From contig CAJTVH010000009.1 of NCBI GenBank assembly GCA_910579745.1, positions 16,470 to 80,469 on the forward strand: a stretch of DNA of 64,000 nucleotides, written 5' to 3'. The number at the start of each line of letters is the position of its first letter. Positions within the stretch are counted from its first letter, which is position 1. The notes beneath the pieces are model-generated. The model ran no database searches, was not told the origin of the DNA, and saw only the letters and a list, made by a program, of their open reading frames with translations. This DNA comes from an uncultured Clostridia bacterium (GTDB taxonomy: Bacteria > Bacillota > Clostridia > Lachnospirales > CAG-274). Positions 34,169 through 41,211 of the stretch are shown here, in pieces. The position numbers and the translations under genes were made by a program.

Positions 34169-35280
34169 TGTTTGAGAACATGACGTTTGATTATATTTTA
34201 AAACGGGCTTTAAACAATGTTTCAGGAAATGTGGACAAAAGAACGGGTTCAGTTATTTATGACGCTATCGCGCCGTGCTGTATGGAAATAGCCAAAATTT
34301 ACGAGGGTCTCGACGGCGTTTTAAAAGAAACTTTCGCCGATACCGCCGAGAGAGACTTTTTAATAAGGCGGGCGGCGGAGAGAGGGATTTTTCCGAAACA
34401 AGCTTCAGCCGCCGTTATGAAAGGCGTATTTAATATTGATGTTCCTATAGGTTCAAGATTTTATATAGATTCGGTTACTTATTACGTTTATGAGAAAATT
34501 TCAGACGGGGTTTTTAAAATGGTATGTGAGACTTTGGGAAAAGACGGTCACAGGCATTTTGGTAAAATACTCCCTTTAGATAATATAGAGGGTCTTGAGA
34601 CGGCGGAAATCACAGATGTTATTGTTACGGGAGGGGATGAGGAGGATACGGAGGTTTTTAGAAAAAGATATTTTGACAGCTTTTCAGCCCTCGCTTTTGG
34701 CGGAAACAAAAAAGACTATACAGAAAAAGTTAATCTTATATCGGGGGTGGGAGGCTGCAAAGTTTTTCCCGCTTTTTTTGGAGGGGGAACCGTAAGGCTT
34801 GTTATTATTTCCTCGGATTATTCCTCTGTTTCCGACGAGTTTAGAAAAGAGGTCAAACTTATGGCGGACCCTTACGGCGAGGAGGGAGAGGGCGTGGGTT
34901 TCGCTCCTATTGGGCACAGGGTGTTTGTTGACAGCGTTATTGAGAAAAGAGTTAATGTTTCCGTTTCCGCTGAACTTTCCGCCGACGCCGATTTGGACTT
35001 TATACATGAAAAGGTATATGGGAAAATAAGCGACTATTTTTATGAGCTGTCAAAAGGCTGGGCTGACAGAGACAGAGTTGAGATTGTCGCTATGAGAATC
35101 GGTACGGAAATTTTCGATATTTCGGGAATTAAGAATATTTTTTCCGTGTCTCTTATGAACGGCGACGATTTTTTAAGTTTTATTCTTAATTCGGACGAAA
35201 TTCCAATTATTGGGGAAATTATTTTTAACGGAGAGGTTTTACGGTTTCCTTACGGCAATTTTAGTATAGACAAAAAATAA
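34168..35280 (+). CDS. Baseplate J protein, XkdT-like
   Basis: A 370-residue baseplate wedge protein. It begins FENMTFDYILKRALNNVSGNVDKRTGSVIYDAIAPCCMEIAKIYEGLDGVLKETFADTAERDFLIRRAAERGI, followed by DEEDTEVFRKRYFDSFSALAFGGNKKDYTEKVNLISGVGGCKVFP (the Baseplate_J core) and FAPIGHRVFVDSVIEKRVNVSVSAEL. Complete. Confidence 0.93.
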   Translation: MFENMTFDYILKRALNNVSGNVDKRTGSVIYDAIAPCCMEIAKIYEGLDGVLKETFADTAERDFLIRRAAERGIFPKQASAAVMKGVFNIDVPIGSRFYIDSVTYYVYEKISDGVFKMVCETLGKDGHRHFGKILPLDNIEGLETAEITDVIVTGGDEEDTEVFRKRYFDSFSALAFGGNKKDYTEKVNLISGVGGCKVFPAFFGGGTVRLVIISSDYSSVSDEFRKEVKLMADPYGEEGEGVGFAPIGHRVFVDSVIEKRVNVSVSAELSADADLDFIHEKVYGKISDYFYELSKGWADRDRVEIVAMRIGTEIFDISGIKNIFSVSLMNGDDFLSFILNSDEIPIIGEIIFNGEVLRFPYGNFSIDKK

Positions 35281-35447
35281 TTTTTGTTTTTTATGTTAAA
35301 CGGACACATTATATTCATATTTTTTGAATAAGATTACAGCGATTTCATTACATATGAAGACAAAAAACTTATTTTATTTGAGTTTTTTATCTTTATCTAT
35401 AATGGAATTGCTGTAATATAAACGCTGAAAGCCTTAAAAAATATTAG

Positions 35448-35587
35448 GGAAACACCGCACAAAGGAAAATAAAAATAATTTCTCAAATTTAAAATTTCCG
35501 TTATCGTGTCATTTTTCAAGAAAAATAACACTAACACTCCAATTTTTTTAAAAAATTATTTTTATTTTTGAATTGCGCGGTATTTCC
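35448..35587. mobile_element. MITE family A, copy 6 (between baseplate genes)
   Basis: A 140-bp copy with ends GGAAACACCGCACAAAGG and GAATTGCGCGGTATTTCC, flanked by TTAG on both sides. It is the main content of the gap 35281-35665; the rest is AT-rich with no gene. Confidence 0.86.
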
Positions 35588-35665
35588 TTAGATAAAATAT
35601 TTTTTCTATACTCTGTTTACTTTGGAATTGCCTAGGGCTTCTTTTATAAGGGGAGGGGATTTGTT

Positions 35666-36193
35666 TTGGCGCTTATTGATTATATACCTCGTTTTTTGAG
35701 AGATATAGATGAGTTTACGGCTCTTTTTTCAGCTCTTGACATTGAGATTTTAAACGCCGAAAGTTTTTTGAAAAAGCTTATGGACGGACAGTTTATATTT
35801 TACTGTGACGAGGAATATCTGCGTATTTTTGAGAAAGCTCTGGGAATTGAGAGTTATAAAATCTCAGAGGAAAAAAGACGCGAGAAAATTATTTTAAAAT
35901 TTAACGAGAAGCTTCCTTACACGGTTTTTCGTCTCAAAGAAAGTCTTTCGGCGATATGCGGGGAAGAAAATTATTCTCTATTTTTAATATATGACGAGTA
36001 TAGGCTTATTTTAAGGATTTTAAATAAGGATGACGACGTTTTGAGACAATGCGGGGAGCTCCTTGAGAGAATGATACCCGCGAATATAAAAACTGATACG
36101 ATTATTTTTAACACTCATGAAGTTGTCGGAAAGTTTAAACATTCTTATTTAAGCGGATTTACTCATTCAGAGATTTACTCAAAGATTCTTTAG
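35666..36193 (+). CDS. DUF2313 family tail protein, XkdU-like
   Basis: A 175-residue protein. It begins ALIDYIPRFLRDIDEFTALFSALDIEILNAESFLKKLMDGQFIFYCDEEYLRIFEKALGIE, with SEEKRREKIILKFNEKLPYTVFRLKESLSAICGEENY, a match to DUF2313 (phage Mu gp48-like). Located before the fibre gene as in PBSX. TTG start after GGGGAGGGG. Confidence 0.85.
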   Translation: MALIDYIPRFLRDIDEFTALFSALDIEILNAESFLKKLMDGQFIFYCDEEYLRIFEKALGIESYKISEEKRREKIILKFNEKLPYTVFRLKESLSAICGEENYSLFLIYDEYRLILRILNKDDDVLRQCGELLERMIPANIKTDTIIFNTHEVVGKFKHSYLSGFTHSEIYSKIL

Positions 36194-36204
36194 GAGGTGT
36201 TTTT

Positions 36205-37902
36205 ATGGCTTCCTCTACCGACAATTTCAATTTAAGAAAAGACGGCAGGGACGATTATTACGATATTGATGTTGTTAATGACAACTTAGATAAAATTGAT
36301 TCGGCGCTTCAAAAAATTAAAAAAGAGGCCGAGAATAAGAACGGTGGAAACGCCGATATGTTAGGAGGAAAATATGCCTCGGATTTTACGGGTTATGAGG
36401 TGTTCGGATCTATTGACGAGTTATCCGAATCCGTTTATGAGGGGTTGTTTTATATAAGTAACTCACAGATTACGGGAATATCCTTAAAATCGGGACAGGA
36501 AACGGATGTACAGCCTGATAAGTCGGTTGTTTTTGATAATTACACAAGAATATACACAGGTACTGACGGGAGGCTGTATATTAAAACCGACAAATATTAT
36601 GAAGAGGAATCAATATGGGAGAAGGGGACGTTTAAATCTTTCGCTTTTGACGGACATAGACATATAGCGGAGGATATAACGGATTTTCCGTTAAAGTTAC
36701 CGGCTGACGGAGGAAACGCTGATACGGTGGGGGGAAGGAGAGCCTCTGATTTCGCGGAGGCGGGTCACAGCCATGGAAAAAGTGATATAACGGATTTTCC
36801 GTTAAGCTTACCAGCCAATGGAGGAAACGCCGATACGGTGGGGGGAAAGAGAGCCTCTGATTTCGCGGAGGCGAGTCACAGCCACGGAAAAAGTGACATA
36901 ACGGATTTTCCGTTAAGCTTACCAGCTGACGGAGGAAACGCCGACACAATATCGGGGATAGGAATAGACGGTATACAGATAAAACAAACGGGAACATCTT
37001 CTTACACGGACTGGAACGAAATTATTGAGCCTGGTTTTCATAAGTTAATGCCCCATACAGAAAACGAGCCGAACAGCGGAGACTGGTTTTTTCCCATAGT
37101 GTTTGCCTATGACACAACCGGTATTACTCAATTAGCCGTAGCTTATAGATATGACTGGATATATATGAGACATAAAAAGAAACTTGACAGCGGAATAACA
37201 GGCTGGACGGAATGGAGGAAAATAGGAGGGGCCTTTGAGCAGACCGTGAAAACAGACGGGACAGATTTAAATACTTTACACGGGAGCACGGAGTTATACA
37301 ATTTGCAGGGAGATTTTATCAACGGGCCCGATGGTGTAGGCTTATGGGGGAGTCTGCTTTCTTTATACGGAACTGGTTCGATAAAAACGATACAAGTGTA
37401 TTTCCCAGATGCAGGAAATGGGGCGTATATAAGGAGATGTAAGGTAAACGGCTCTAGCTGGAGCGAGTGGGTAAATATCGGCGGCGAGGCTGTTGAGAGT
37501 ATAAGGAAAAGCACAAAGACCTTTACCGCCTCGGCGGGGAACTGGTACAGGCTTGTAAAGGGAAAACCGCACAACGGCTCCGACAACAGCGGGGCGTGCG
37601 GAATTATGACTATAACGGCGGATTCCGCGGAGTATTATAGCGGAGATGTTATTTCCGTGGTTCAAAACGGAAGTTCTGGAAGTTTTACCATACTTAATCA
37701 CAGTAAGCACAACGGATTTTTTAACTCCTATAGAATGGTGAGAGGAAATGACGGATATATGTATATAGACGGATACACAAATTTAAACGGGGGATTAACC
37801 TCGCTTACGTTTACTTTTTCAGGAGTAGGCTGGAACATACGCGACTATATAGCGGTAATAGGGTCTAATTTCGGAAGCGTCGTTATGGAGGCGGCGGTAT
37901 AA
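36205..37902 (+). CDS. Tail fibre protein with 37-residue tandem repeats
   Basis: A 565-residue fibre that would contact the target cell. The N-terminus SSTDNFNLRKDGRDDYYDIDVVNDNLDKIDSALQKIKKEAENKNGGNADMLGGKYASDF is typical of tail attachment regions. From about residue 157 three near-identical 37-residue units follow, of the form ITDFPLSLPADGGNADTVGGKRASDF plus AEAxHSHGKSD. A pyocin_knob-like segment (GFHKLMPHTENEPN...WTEWRKIGG) and a C-terminal beta-rich domain come after. Target is unknown. Ribosome binding site AGGAGGTG. Confidence 0.88.
   Translation: MASSTDNFNLRKDGRDDYYDIDVVNDNLDKIDSALQKIKKEAENKNGGNADMLGGKYASDFTGYEVFGSIDELSESVYEGLFYISNSQITGISLKSGQETDVQPDKSVVFDNYTRIYTGTDGRLYIKTDKYYEEESIWEKGTFKSFAFDGHRHIAEDITDFPLKLPADGGNADTVGGRRASDFAEAGHSHGKSDITDFPLSLPANGGNADTVGGKRASDFAEASHSHGKSDITDFPLSLPADGGNADTISGIGIDGIQIKQTGTSSYTDWNEIIEPGFHKLMPHTENEPNSGDWFFPIVFAYDTTGITQLAVAYRYDWIYMRHKKKLDSGITGWTEWRKIGGAFEQTVKTDGTDLNTLHGSTELYNLQGDFINGPDGVGLWGSLLSLYGTGSIKTIQVYFPDAGNGAYIRRCKVNGSSWSEWVNIGGEAVESIRKSTKTFTASAGNWYRLVKGKPHNGSDNSGACGIMTITADSAEYYSGDVISVVQNGSSGSFTILNHSKHNGFFNSYRMVRGNDGYMYIDGYTNLNGGLTSLTFTFSGVGWNIRDYIAVIGSNFGSVVMEAAV
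36673..36950 (+). repeat. 111-bp tandem repeat inside the fibre gene
   Basis: The phrase GA(T/C)ATAACGGATTTTCCGTTA starts at 36673, 36784 and 36895, exactly 111 bases apart, and the following DNA is almost identical between units. The period is a multiple of three, so gain or loss of units keeps the frame. Confidence 0.9.
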
Positions 37903-38049
37903 CGAATATTTATGTTACCAAATAGATTTATAAAATAATAAATAATCAAGCTTTTAATAAAACTTGGCATAGAAAGGGATTATTTTATTTGTTTCTGCCT
38001 AATGATTTTTCAAATTGCCAGAGTATTAAATTTTTTGGAGGTGTTTTTT

Positions 38050-38517
38050 ATGGATGAGTTTATTGAGGGTTTAAAAATATTTATAAGCGCCCTTATCGCT
38101 TCAGGGGTTTCTCTTTTTGGGGCGAGTTTTAAATACATATTGGTTTTAATTCTCCTTATGGCGGCGGATACTGTTTTTGGGTGGATAAGGAGCAGAAAAA
38201 ATGGAACGTGGAAAGTTTCTGCCGCTAAAAGCGGGTTTATAGGAAAGATAATAGAGCTTATATTTATAGGGGTGTTATATCTTCTTGACTGGATTTTTCA
38301 GACGAACTTACTTAAATATATGGGGGTATTTTATTTTGGCATATGTGAAACGGCGAGCATTATTAATAATTACTGCGGGATAAACGGGAATTTACCTGAA
38401 GGGACGGAGGAAATTATAAATAAAGCTCGGTTAGGTTTTGGTAATATGGTTATATCTAGAATAAAAAGCGTTATAAACAGTTTTTTTGATTCGGGAAACG
38501 GAAAAAAGAATGATTGA
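38050..38517 (+). CDS. Phage holin, phi29/Holin_4 family
   Basis: A 155-residue membrane protein. Hydrophobic segments lie at about 10-24, 27-44 (YILVLILLMAADTVFGWI) and 66-85 (IIELIFIGVLYLLDWIF). The family-typical DTVFGWIRSRKNGTWKVSAAKSGFIGKIIE and YFGICETASIINNYCGINGNLP motifs are present. It would make membrane lesions at lysis. No endolysin gene follows, which is unusual. GGAGGTG directs the ATG at 38050. Confidence 0.9.
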   Translation: MDEFIEGLKIFISALIASGVSLFGASFKYILVLILLMAADTVFGWIRSRKNGTWKVSAAKSGFIGKIIELIFIGVLYLLDWIFQTNLLKYMGVFYFGICETASIINNYCGINGNLPEGTEEIINKARLGFGNMVISRIKSVINSFFDSGNGKKND

Positions 38518-38523
38518 GAATTG

Positions 38524-38600
38524 GTTATAGCCAAACAACTTGAAGATGAGCGAGAGAAGACTGTGCTCAGTTACAGAGTAAATGAATTGTTATAAAAAGA
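38524..38600. repeat. Family C fragment
   Basis: TATAGCCAAACAACTTGAAGATGAGCGAGAGAAG matches family C left ends. Only this end is recognisable. Confidence 0.4.
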
Positions 38601-38622
38601 AGCAAAGGATGTGAGTCTTATT

Positions 38623-38877
38623 ATGAAAGATTTTAAGAAAGCGGAGAGGGAGTTTTTTTCTAAAAGATGCGAGAAAATTTTAACTTCTTCCACGGGAAAA
38701 AAAGTTTCCGACAGAACTTTCAAAATTCTCTCTGATAGGTTATCGGATAATGATAAAAGTTTGCTTTTTAAATATGCCGAGGAGGTCAACTCAGAGAACG
38801 CCGAAACGGAAGAGCTTCTTTATTCAGGAGGTTTTTTCGACGGCATTGTTTTCGCCGTGAAAAGCGGAAGAGTATGA
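38623..38877 (+). CDS. Hypothetical protein at the end of the phage-like locus
   Basis: An 84-residue hydrophilic helical protein, KDFKKAEREFFSKRCEKILTSSTGKKVSDRTFKILSDRLSDNDKSLLFKYAEEVNSENAETEELLYSGGFFDGIVFAVKSGRV. The EELLYSGGFFDGI end resembles small proteins seen with clostridial prophages, but no family is assigned. Start is uncertain: ATG at 38623 or GTG at 38611, with AAAGGATG upstream. It is not an endolysin: no amidase, lysozyme or peptidase motif is visible. Confidence 0.6.
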   Translation: MKDFKKAEREFFSKRCEKILTSSTGKKVSDRTFKILSDRLSDNDKSLLFKYAEEVNSENAETEELLYSGGFFDGIVFAVKSGRV

Positions 38878-38937
38878 TATTTTTTTAACCGAATTACAGC
38901 AACCGCCCTAAAATTAAAAAGAATATTTATTCATGTT

Positions 38938-38995
38938 AGAGCGTATCTGAAAACTAAAATACGCGCGAAAAATTATAAAAAATAAAACGAAAGAC
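38938..38995. repeat. Family B half-element
   Basis: GAGCGTATCTGAAAACTAAAATACGCGCGAAAAATTATAAAAAATAAAACGAAA is the left half of a family B element. The right half is not found, so it is truncated. Confidence 0.6.
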
Positions 38996-39149
38996 AATTT
39001 ATCAGAGTATATATGAAAATATGACCGTGATTTTTTTGTTTTACAAATACGGTGATATATAGTTTTACATAGGATGTATTTAGGCGGTTTTAAAAAATAC
39101 CTCCCTTTTTTACATAGGGAGACGTATAGAGGAAATTTGAGACGAGACT

Positions 39150-39312
39150 TATAGTCAAAGCGGCTGAAAAAAGCTAAAGGAGGCGAATTGAAAATTATTT
39201 TTCGCGGGGCGGGGGAGGGAGAGATGTCTGTGCCTATGCCGACTGACGCTGACGCGGCGAAAAGGCTTTTCAGCCGCTCCGGACTTGTTTGGTTCTAAGT
39301 TTTTTGAGTATA
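39150..39312. mobile_element. Family C element
   Basis: Starts TATAGTCAAAGCGGC and ends AAGTTTTTTGAGTATA. The interior has GCCTATGCCGACTGACGCTGACGCGGCG as in the 21.3 and 28.3 kb copies. It marks the right edge of the phage-like locus, mirroring the copy at the left edge. Confidence 0.65.
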
Positions 39313-39344
39313 GAGGAGTTTCGCTTGGCAATAGGGTTTGTTTA

Positions 39345-39995
39345 TTAATCCATTATCAGTTTACTGTTAATCCATTTTCCGTAAGAGTTTTTACCCTCCT
39401 CAATCAAGGCCGTGCCGCGGGATATATCTGTTATATGCTTTACAAGCCCAACGGCTTTATCATTTTCACAAAGTACGGTAAATTTTACTTTATCAGTATA
39501 TTCGGTATCATATATTATATGCTCTCCTCCGAGAATCTCATATTGTATTTTTCCCGATGTATTATAGTCAACTGTTATATATATATATTTATACAATATT
39601 TTTTCTATTATTTTAGCTGAAAGAACCCCTTCTTTAGCTGATTTTCCATAGGCTCGGACAAGTCCGCCGGTACCTAAAAGAGTTCCGCCGAAATATCTTG
39701 TGACAACAATTACGGCGTTTTTTAGGTCTTCCCCCCTAAGGACGTCTAACACGGGAAGACCAGCCGTTCCGCTTGGCTCCCCGTCGTCGCTTTGTTTCTC
39801 TATCTCATTTTTACCGCCTATTCTATAGGCGAAAACGTTATGAGCCGCGTTATAATGTTTTTTCTTTATACTTAAAATAAATTCTCTTGCCTCGTCTTCT
39901 GTGGACACGGGTTTTACCGCCGCTATAAATTTAGATTTTTTTTCCGTTATTTCAGCCTCGCCAAATTCATTTACGGTTTTAAAGTGTTTTAACAT
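39345..39995 (-). CDS. YigZ / IMPACT family protein
   Basis: A 216-residue protein of the UPF0029/IMPACT family. FGEAEITEKKSKFIAAVKPVSTEDEAREFILSIKKKHYNAAHNVFAYRIG, SDDGEPSGTAGLPVLDVLRGEDLKNAVIVVTRYFGGTLLGTGGLVRAYG are the family signature. A ferredoxin-like C-terminal domain follows. Homologues affect ribosome or translation-related processes, but the bacterial role is unclear. Stands alone on the minus strand. Confidence 0.92.
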   Translation of the reverse strand: MLKHFKTVNEFGEAEITEKKSKFIAAVKPVSTEDEAREFILSIKKKHYNAAHNVFAYRIGGKNEIEKQSDDGEPSGTAGLPVLDVLRGEDLKNAVIVVTRYFGGTLLGTGGLVRAYGKSAKEGVLSAKIIEKILYKYIYITVDYNTSGKIQYEILGGEHIIYDTEYTDKVKFTVLCENDKAVGLVKHITDISRGTALIEEGKNSYGKWINSKLIMD

Positions 39996-40098
39996 TTTTT
40001 ACACCTCTTACGGTTTTTATATAACGCTTTTCTGCGTTTAAATATTTTACTGTGGAGAACATATTGAAAATTGTTATAGACATAGCCAAGAAATTTGA

Positions 40099-40276
40099 GG
40101 AAATACCGAGGGGAAATAAAAAGTTTTATTTTTGTGTCTTTTTCTTTGAGAAAATAATGACTTTGTTTAAGTTTTTTGCCGGTAAGGGTGATATTATTTT
40201 TATCAGACTTTTTTAGGACTTTACAATAATTTCTTAGTTTTAAAAAAAGTCTATTTTTAAGTTACACGGTATTTCC
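40099..40276. repeat. Family A relative, diverged and longer
   Basis: Ends GGAAATACCGAGG and ACACGGTATTTCC are inverted like family A, but the 178-bp interior is different (ATTTTTATCAGACTTTTTTAGG). It fills most of the 298-base gap between yigZ and cvpA. Probably an old or related element. Confidence 0.5.
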
Positions 40277-40293
40277 ATGAACAGACGCACAGT

Positions 40294-40959
40294 TTATATC
40301 AAGCTCTCTATCGCCGAAAGTCCTTTTATCAATATATTTGAGTCGTAAAATTTACTTGCTATCAAAGAATTTGACACAGCCTCGCTTATTCCAGCGAACA
40401 TTGGCTTTCCGTAAAGCATAGTAAGAACGGCGAAAAGAATCCATATTACAAGTACGCCCTGAGCGAAGCCCAAAATTCCACCTCCTAATTTATTAGCCGT
40501 TCTCAAAACAGGAAGGCGGCTTATTATATTAAGTGTGTTAGCGAGAATTTTAAAAAACACGAACAAGAACAAAAAGACAATTATCATAGCTATTATATTT
40601 ATAATAAATACAGTTATATATTCGCTTATATAGTCTGTGTAATCTAATTTACCGCCTATGTTATCAATTAAATCTGTTTGAAGAAATTCGGGAATATTAA
40701 GACTTTTTACAAGGGATTCCCCTGTCTCGTTATCTAAATTTAAAAAAGTGTTTCCCACATAAGATTTTATACTTTCAAATATACTCGTGTCTCTTAGTAT
40801 GTTTGCCAAAATAGGACTCAAAATTCCTGATAAAACGGCTGAGATTAATGTGGTGAAAAATCCTAAAAGTGTGTGTATAAGGCCTCTGTGATAATAAAAA
40901 TAAGTGCAGGCTGTAAGGAAAACGATTACTATCACGTCCGCTATATTAAATTCATTCAT
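40294..40959 (-). CDS. CvpA family membrane protein
   Basis: A 221-residue protein with four predicted membrane spans, beginning FNIADVIVIVFLTACTYFYYHRGLIHTLLGFFTTLISAVLSGILSPILANIL and containing RTANKLGGGILGFAQGVLVIWILFAVL, the CvpA family pattern. CvpA-like proteins have been tied to colicin V export and envelope stress; the clostridial role is unknown. It lies downstream of the DUF5711 gene, 252 bases apart, with a family B element between. Confidence 0.85.
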   Translation of the reverse strand: MNEFNIADVIVIVFLTACTYFYYHRGLIHTLLGFFTTLISAVLSGILSPILANILRDTSIFESIKSYVGNTFLNLDNETGESLVKSLNIPEFLQTDLIDNIGGKLDYTDYISEYITVFIINIIAMIIVFLFLFVFFKILANTLNIISRLPVLRTANKLGGGILGFAQGVLVIWILFAVLTMLYGKPMFAGISEAVSNSLIASKFYDSNILIKGLSAIESLI

Positions 40960-41004
40960 TGATTTTTTCCTCCCAAAATTTTTATTTACGGCGGTTAAAT
41001 TTCT

Positions 41005-41170
41005 TAGAGAGTATCTGAAAACTAAAATACGCGAGAAAAATTATAAAAAATAAAACGAAACAGAAAAGCTTTTCTATTTAATTGAACTGTTTTCGTTTAT
41101 TTTTTAATAATTTTTTGGACATTTCTCGTATATAACTGATAGCTTATGATAGTTTTCAGATACTCCCTAA
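41005..41170. repeat. Family B element, well preserved
   Basis: Left end GAGAGTATCTGAAAACTAAAATACGCGAG and right end TAGTTTTCAGATACTCCC. The interior is almost identical to the 6.26 kb copy, including TTAATTGAAC(T/C)GTTTTCG and ATAACTGATAGCTTATGA. Confidence 0.75.
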
Positions 41171-41211
41171 ATGAAATTTCTGAAACTTGGACTTTACTGA
41201 ACTGATTCATT

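Noticed and set aside
36632-37710. Minus-strand frames of 115-147 codons inside the fibre gene
   Set aside because: They are shadows of the fibre reading frame, rich in Pro/Phe/Leu from reversed Gly/Lys/Glu codons.
20879-38880. Type VI secretion, R-type tailocin or eCIS instead of a phage-type particle
   Set aside because: Terminase, portal, scaffold and capsid genes are all present, which tailless or headless systems lack.
39285-39620. 111-codon plus-strand frame
   Set aside because: It is antisense to the well-supported yigZ gene and has no ribosome binding site.
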